Source of the DNA: QYOJ01 sp043810345
GTDB taxonomy: Bacteria; Bacteroidota; Bacteroidia; Bacteroidales; FEN-979
Direction of reading: 5' to 3'
NCBI GenBank assembly: GCA_043810345.1
Contig: JBDROF010000120.1
Location: 1 to 17,770 of the forward strand
DNA length: 17,770 nucleotides
This document shows positions 15,755 through 17,770 of this stretch, one piece after another; positions within the stretch are counted from its first letter, which is position 1; each line of letters starts with the position of its first letter. Made by a program: the position numbers and the translations under genes. The notes beneath the pieces were generated by a model, which saw only the letters and a program-made list of their open reading frames with translations, made no database searches and was not told where the DNA came from.

Positions 15755-17284
15755 TTACCTGGTAATGAAAAGTTTCTGAATCGTTTTTTCAGAACCGGTA
15801 CGAATCACCACGAAATAGATCCCATTGCTCAGGTTCAGGTTGAAGTTCTTCAGAAGTTTTCCGTTCACCTGGATGCCATTTTCTTCATACACCAATGAGC
15901 CGAGTGTATTTACAACCTGGATATCGATGTTCGATTTCCGCGGGGCATTCAGTTCCACCCTGAAGTTTCCGTTGTTCGGGTTGGGGTAGACAGATGCCTG
16001 AATGAATCCGGGCCGATCATTGATGCCCGTGCACTCATCAAAGAAGATGGTATGGGTATCGGTTGCTTCGCAACCTTCGGCAGAGGTCAGGGTAACCGTA
16101 TAGGTATGCGCGCCAAGGCCGACTTCCCCTGCGGAAACGGTAATAGAGGAGGTGGTAGCGCCGCCGGGTTCCCAGAGGTAGGAAACAGCGATGGGATCGG
16201 TTGCATCGAGCGTGATCGGCTGGTACCAGCAGGTGGTGTCGCCCGGAGAGGTGGTGATGTGGGCAACGGGTCCGACCTGGATATACATCTCTTTCACCAG
16301 GGTGTCAATCTGGCCACCACGGTTCACAATCAGCGTCACATCATGTGCTCCGCATTGCGTGTAGAAAACCGTTGGATTTTCATCGGTTGAGGTGGCCGGG
16401 TTGGCACCGGGGAAAAACCATTCATACGTCTCCGGAACGCCGATATATCCACCGTAGGTTTGGTTGGTGAAGGTAATCTGGGTGAATTTATCCACCTGGG
16501 TTGAACTGGCAGTAAAACCGGGGGTCAGATCTATAACGCCTTTTTTAATGGCTTGAAAGACTTCCCATTTGTTCACGGGATAGGGACCGGGGATAACGCC
16601 TTGTCCTGGAGTCTTATTCTGAAGTATTGCGACGAATTCACAATCTTCCTCAGGCCACAAAGGATCTAATGTAAAACTCAATGCCACGGTCTGCACATTG
16701 CCGCCGGCAAAACTAACAGTGGTCCCGCTCTGATTAGGAACCATTAACCTGTTGACATGTTCCAGGTGGGTTTGTCCTTGCCAGGCGTACGAAATATTTG
16801 ACTGTGTAACAAAGAAGTAGAGGACGATATTGGTCGCAGTGATCGTGCCGACCTTTGTCATTTCAACGGTCACGTCATATGTGCCGTCGGTTTCTGTCAC
16901 CACCATGGTCATGGCAACAGGGGATGTAAGGGCCATACAGGTGTTGTACTTAGGCAGGTAATTACCATACATGGATTGCGTGTGACTACCACCCACAAAA
17001 GACTGCCAACCATCAAATGCAGCGGTAGGATAACCAGGGACCCCCCACATAGAATTTCTGGAATTAGAGTAAGTATTTGCAAACGGATCGTTATTGTGGT
17101 TCTCAATTACAGCAACCAACTTTCCGTTTTCAAGGAGGTCATCTGCTCCCATGGCGGCACCCGGACAGTATGTACACCAGGTTCCTGTGCCAATCTCGAG
17201 AGCAACCATCTCTCTCGGCACGTTCTGGGCGATGACCGAAGTCATAGCCAGTGCGAAGAGGGCAAAGAGGAAAAACTTTCTCAT
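15755..17284 (-). CDS. Omp28-like secreted thioredoxin-fold protein with PKD and T9SS sorting domain
   Basis: The 509-residue product has a signal peptide (1 to about 20). Its N-terminal domain has the hallmark of Omp28-related and thioredoxin-like outer membrane proteins: TGTWCTYCP with a CxxC at Cys37-Cys40, then GVPGYPTAAFDG (81-92), which supplies the cis-proline of the thioredoxin fold (Pro86). Residues about 120-225 are a beta-rich domain typical of the second half of Omp28-like proteins. About 255-338 is PKD-like (YEWFFPGANPATSTDENP, 287-304), and about 340-420 is a PKD-like module with YLWEPGGATTSSI. The T9SS sorting domain covers about 428-509 (VYPNPNNGNF). The CxxC suggests a thiol-disulfide function outside the cell, but known Omp28 relatives have poorly defined roles, so this is inference. 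The gene stands alone: a terminator follows it and a -7-like box lies 40 bases before its start. Confidence 0.88.
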   Translation of the reverse strand: MRKFFLFALFALAMTSVIAQNVPREMVALEIGTGTWCTYCPGAAMGADDLLENGKLVAVIENHNNDPFANTYSNSRNSMWGVPGYPTAAFDGWQSFVGGSHTQSMYGNYLPKYNTCMALTSPVAMTMVVTETDGTYDVTVEMTKVGTITATNIVLYFFVTQSNISYAWQGQTHLEHVNRLMVPNQSGTTVSFAGGNVQTVALSFTLDPLWPEEDCEFVAILQNKTPGQGVIPGPYPVNKWEVFQAIKKGVIDLTPGFTASSTQVDKFTQITFTNQTYGGYIGVPETYEWFFPGANPATSTDENPTVFYTQCGAHDVTLIVNRGGQIDTLVKEMYIQVGPVAHITTSPGDTTCWYQPITLDATDPIAVSYLWEPGGATTSSITVSAGEVGLGAHTYTVTLTSAEGCEATDTHTIFFDECTGINDRPGFIQASVYPNPNNGNFRVELNAPRKSNIDIQVVNTLGSLVYEENGIQVNGKLLKNFNLNLSNGIYFVVIRTGSEKTIQKLFITR

Positions 17285-17323
17285 AAGTTTGGGTTTAGGT
17301 TTCTTGTTTTATGAATTAGTATG

Positions 17324-17331
17324 CAAAAATA
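17324..17331 (-). promoter_or_regulatory. Possible -7 box (TATTTTTG) upstream of the Omp28-like gene
   Basis: ATATTTTTGCAT on the minus strand, 40 bases before the start codon at 17284, fits TAnnTTTG and repeats the string found before the larger C25 gene. The surrounding 84-base gap after the ROK gene is AT-rich and holds no convincing terminator hairpin. No -33 TTG is seen at standard spacing. Confidence 0.4.
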
Positions 17332-17368
17332 TATAAAAAATTAATGCTGTTGATAAAATCTCAACTTT

Positions 17369-17770
17369 TTAATGGTCAAGAGCATACAGGGCATAGGCAT
17401 ACGCCCCAATGGAGACTGCACGGGAGGTCCCCAGGCGGGAGATTCCCACCCCGGTTTTTTTCACCGGATGATAGATTGCCACCCGGTTGGTGAAGGGCAC
17501 CGGGATGTGGAGGGTGTCGGTATGATAGAATTTCTGGCACTGGACAGGGTCCTCCAGGTTAAAAGCTTTCACTTCGAGCCGGTCCAGGGGTTCCCCGGAT
17601 AGGGTATTGAAGGGATGATTCATCTCTGTCACAAGGTCGTTCAGGAAGAGCTGGTAAGCGTTGGATAGACCTCCCCCGATCACAATTAATCCATCCACCA
17701 GCGTAATGGCATTTGCCAGGGCATCTCCGGCGACAACGGCAAATGCCTGAAAAGCAGCTACAGCCGCCTC
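17369..17770 (-). CDS. ROK-family protein (sugar kinase or regulator), C-terminal part only
   Basis: The frame is open from the right edge to a stop at 17369, giving 133 residues of the C-terminus; the start lies outside the window. Visible residues 15-35 (GDALANAITL then VDGLIVIGGGL) are the characteristic late ROK block, in which the glycine-rich IGGG forms part of the nucleotide-binding lobe. The end, GTSRAVSIGAYAYALYAL, is the usual closing helix. The family contains glucokinases, N-acetylmannosamine kinases, fructokinases and Xyl/NagC-type repressors; the Zn-binding and catalytic DxG motifs that would help choose lie upstream and cannot be seen. The sugar-kinase reading is more likely because the family's DNA-binding domain is rarer in Bacteroidota, but this is inference. 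It is cytoplasmic and unlike the secreted proteins downstream, with an 84-base gap to the next gene; probably housekeeping sequence flanking the cargo island. Confidence 0.85.
   Translation of the reverse strand, partial: EAAVAAFQAFAVVAGDALANAITLVDGLIVIGGGLSNAYQLFLNDLVTEMNHPFNTLSGEPLDRLEVKAFNLEDPVQCQKFYHTDTLHIPVPFTNRVAIYHPVKKTGVGISRLGTSRAVSIGAYAYALYALDH

Noticed and set aside
17369..17698. A short 109-residue gene starting at GTG 17698
   Set aside because: The frame stays open to the window edge and the upstream residues continue the ROK-family pattern, so it is the end of a longer gene.

Overview
The window looks like part of a Bacteroidota (probably Bacteroidales) chromosome. The evidence is a run of very large secreted proteins that end in type A C-terminal sorting domains of the type IX secretion system (T9SS; the 'YPNPNNGNF' and '..K..I..K/R' signature), PKD and PKD-like modules, gingipain-family (C25) peptidases, an Omp28-like protein, and start regions with no Shine-Dalgarno sequence but with TAnnTTTG-type -7 boxes. 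All seven genes lie on the minus strand, so transcription runs from the right edge to the left. No tRNA, rRNA, CRISPR array or intact mobile element is visible. Gaps between genes are all short (about 72 to 235 bases).

Layout in the direction of transcription: (1) 17770-17369, the C-terminal third of a ROK-family sugar kinase or regulator, cut by the window edge. (2) 17284-15755, a secreted Omp28-like protein with a thioredoxin-type CTYC motif, PKD domain and T9SS sorting domain. A strong intrinsic terminator follows it. (3) 15594-13495, a compact C25 cysteine peptidase. (4) 13422-9910, a larger C25 peptidase with PKD and PKD-like modules. A long-stem hairpin follows it. (5) 9723-6106, an Asp-box (BNR) beta-propeller protein with PKD and PKD-like modules. 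(6) 6022-2597, a different Asp-box propeller with CARDB-like and jelly-roll-like domains. (7) 2361-1, a third Asp-box propeller protein, paralogous to (5), truncated by the left edge and clearly more AT-rich than the rest.

Genes 2 to 6 all carry a signal peptide and a T9SS sorting domain, so they form an island of surface or secreted cargo. The two peptidases presumably degrade protein. The propeller proteins could bind or process polymers, but no catalytic motif supports a defined enzyme activity. The thioredoxin-like protein could act on thiols outside the cell. No T9SS machinery or regulator gene is in the window. The island looks like a domain-shuffled cargo cluster; nothing here proves a new biological system. 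The most useful leads are the domain sharing between peptidase and propeller genes, the Cys-rich peptidase next to a CxxC protein, and the composition break near position 2400-2600.
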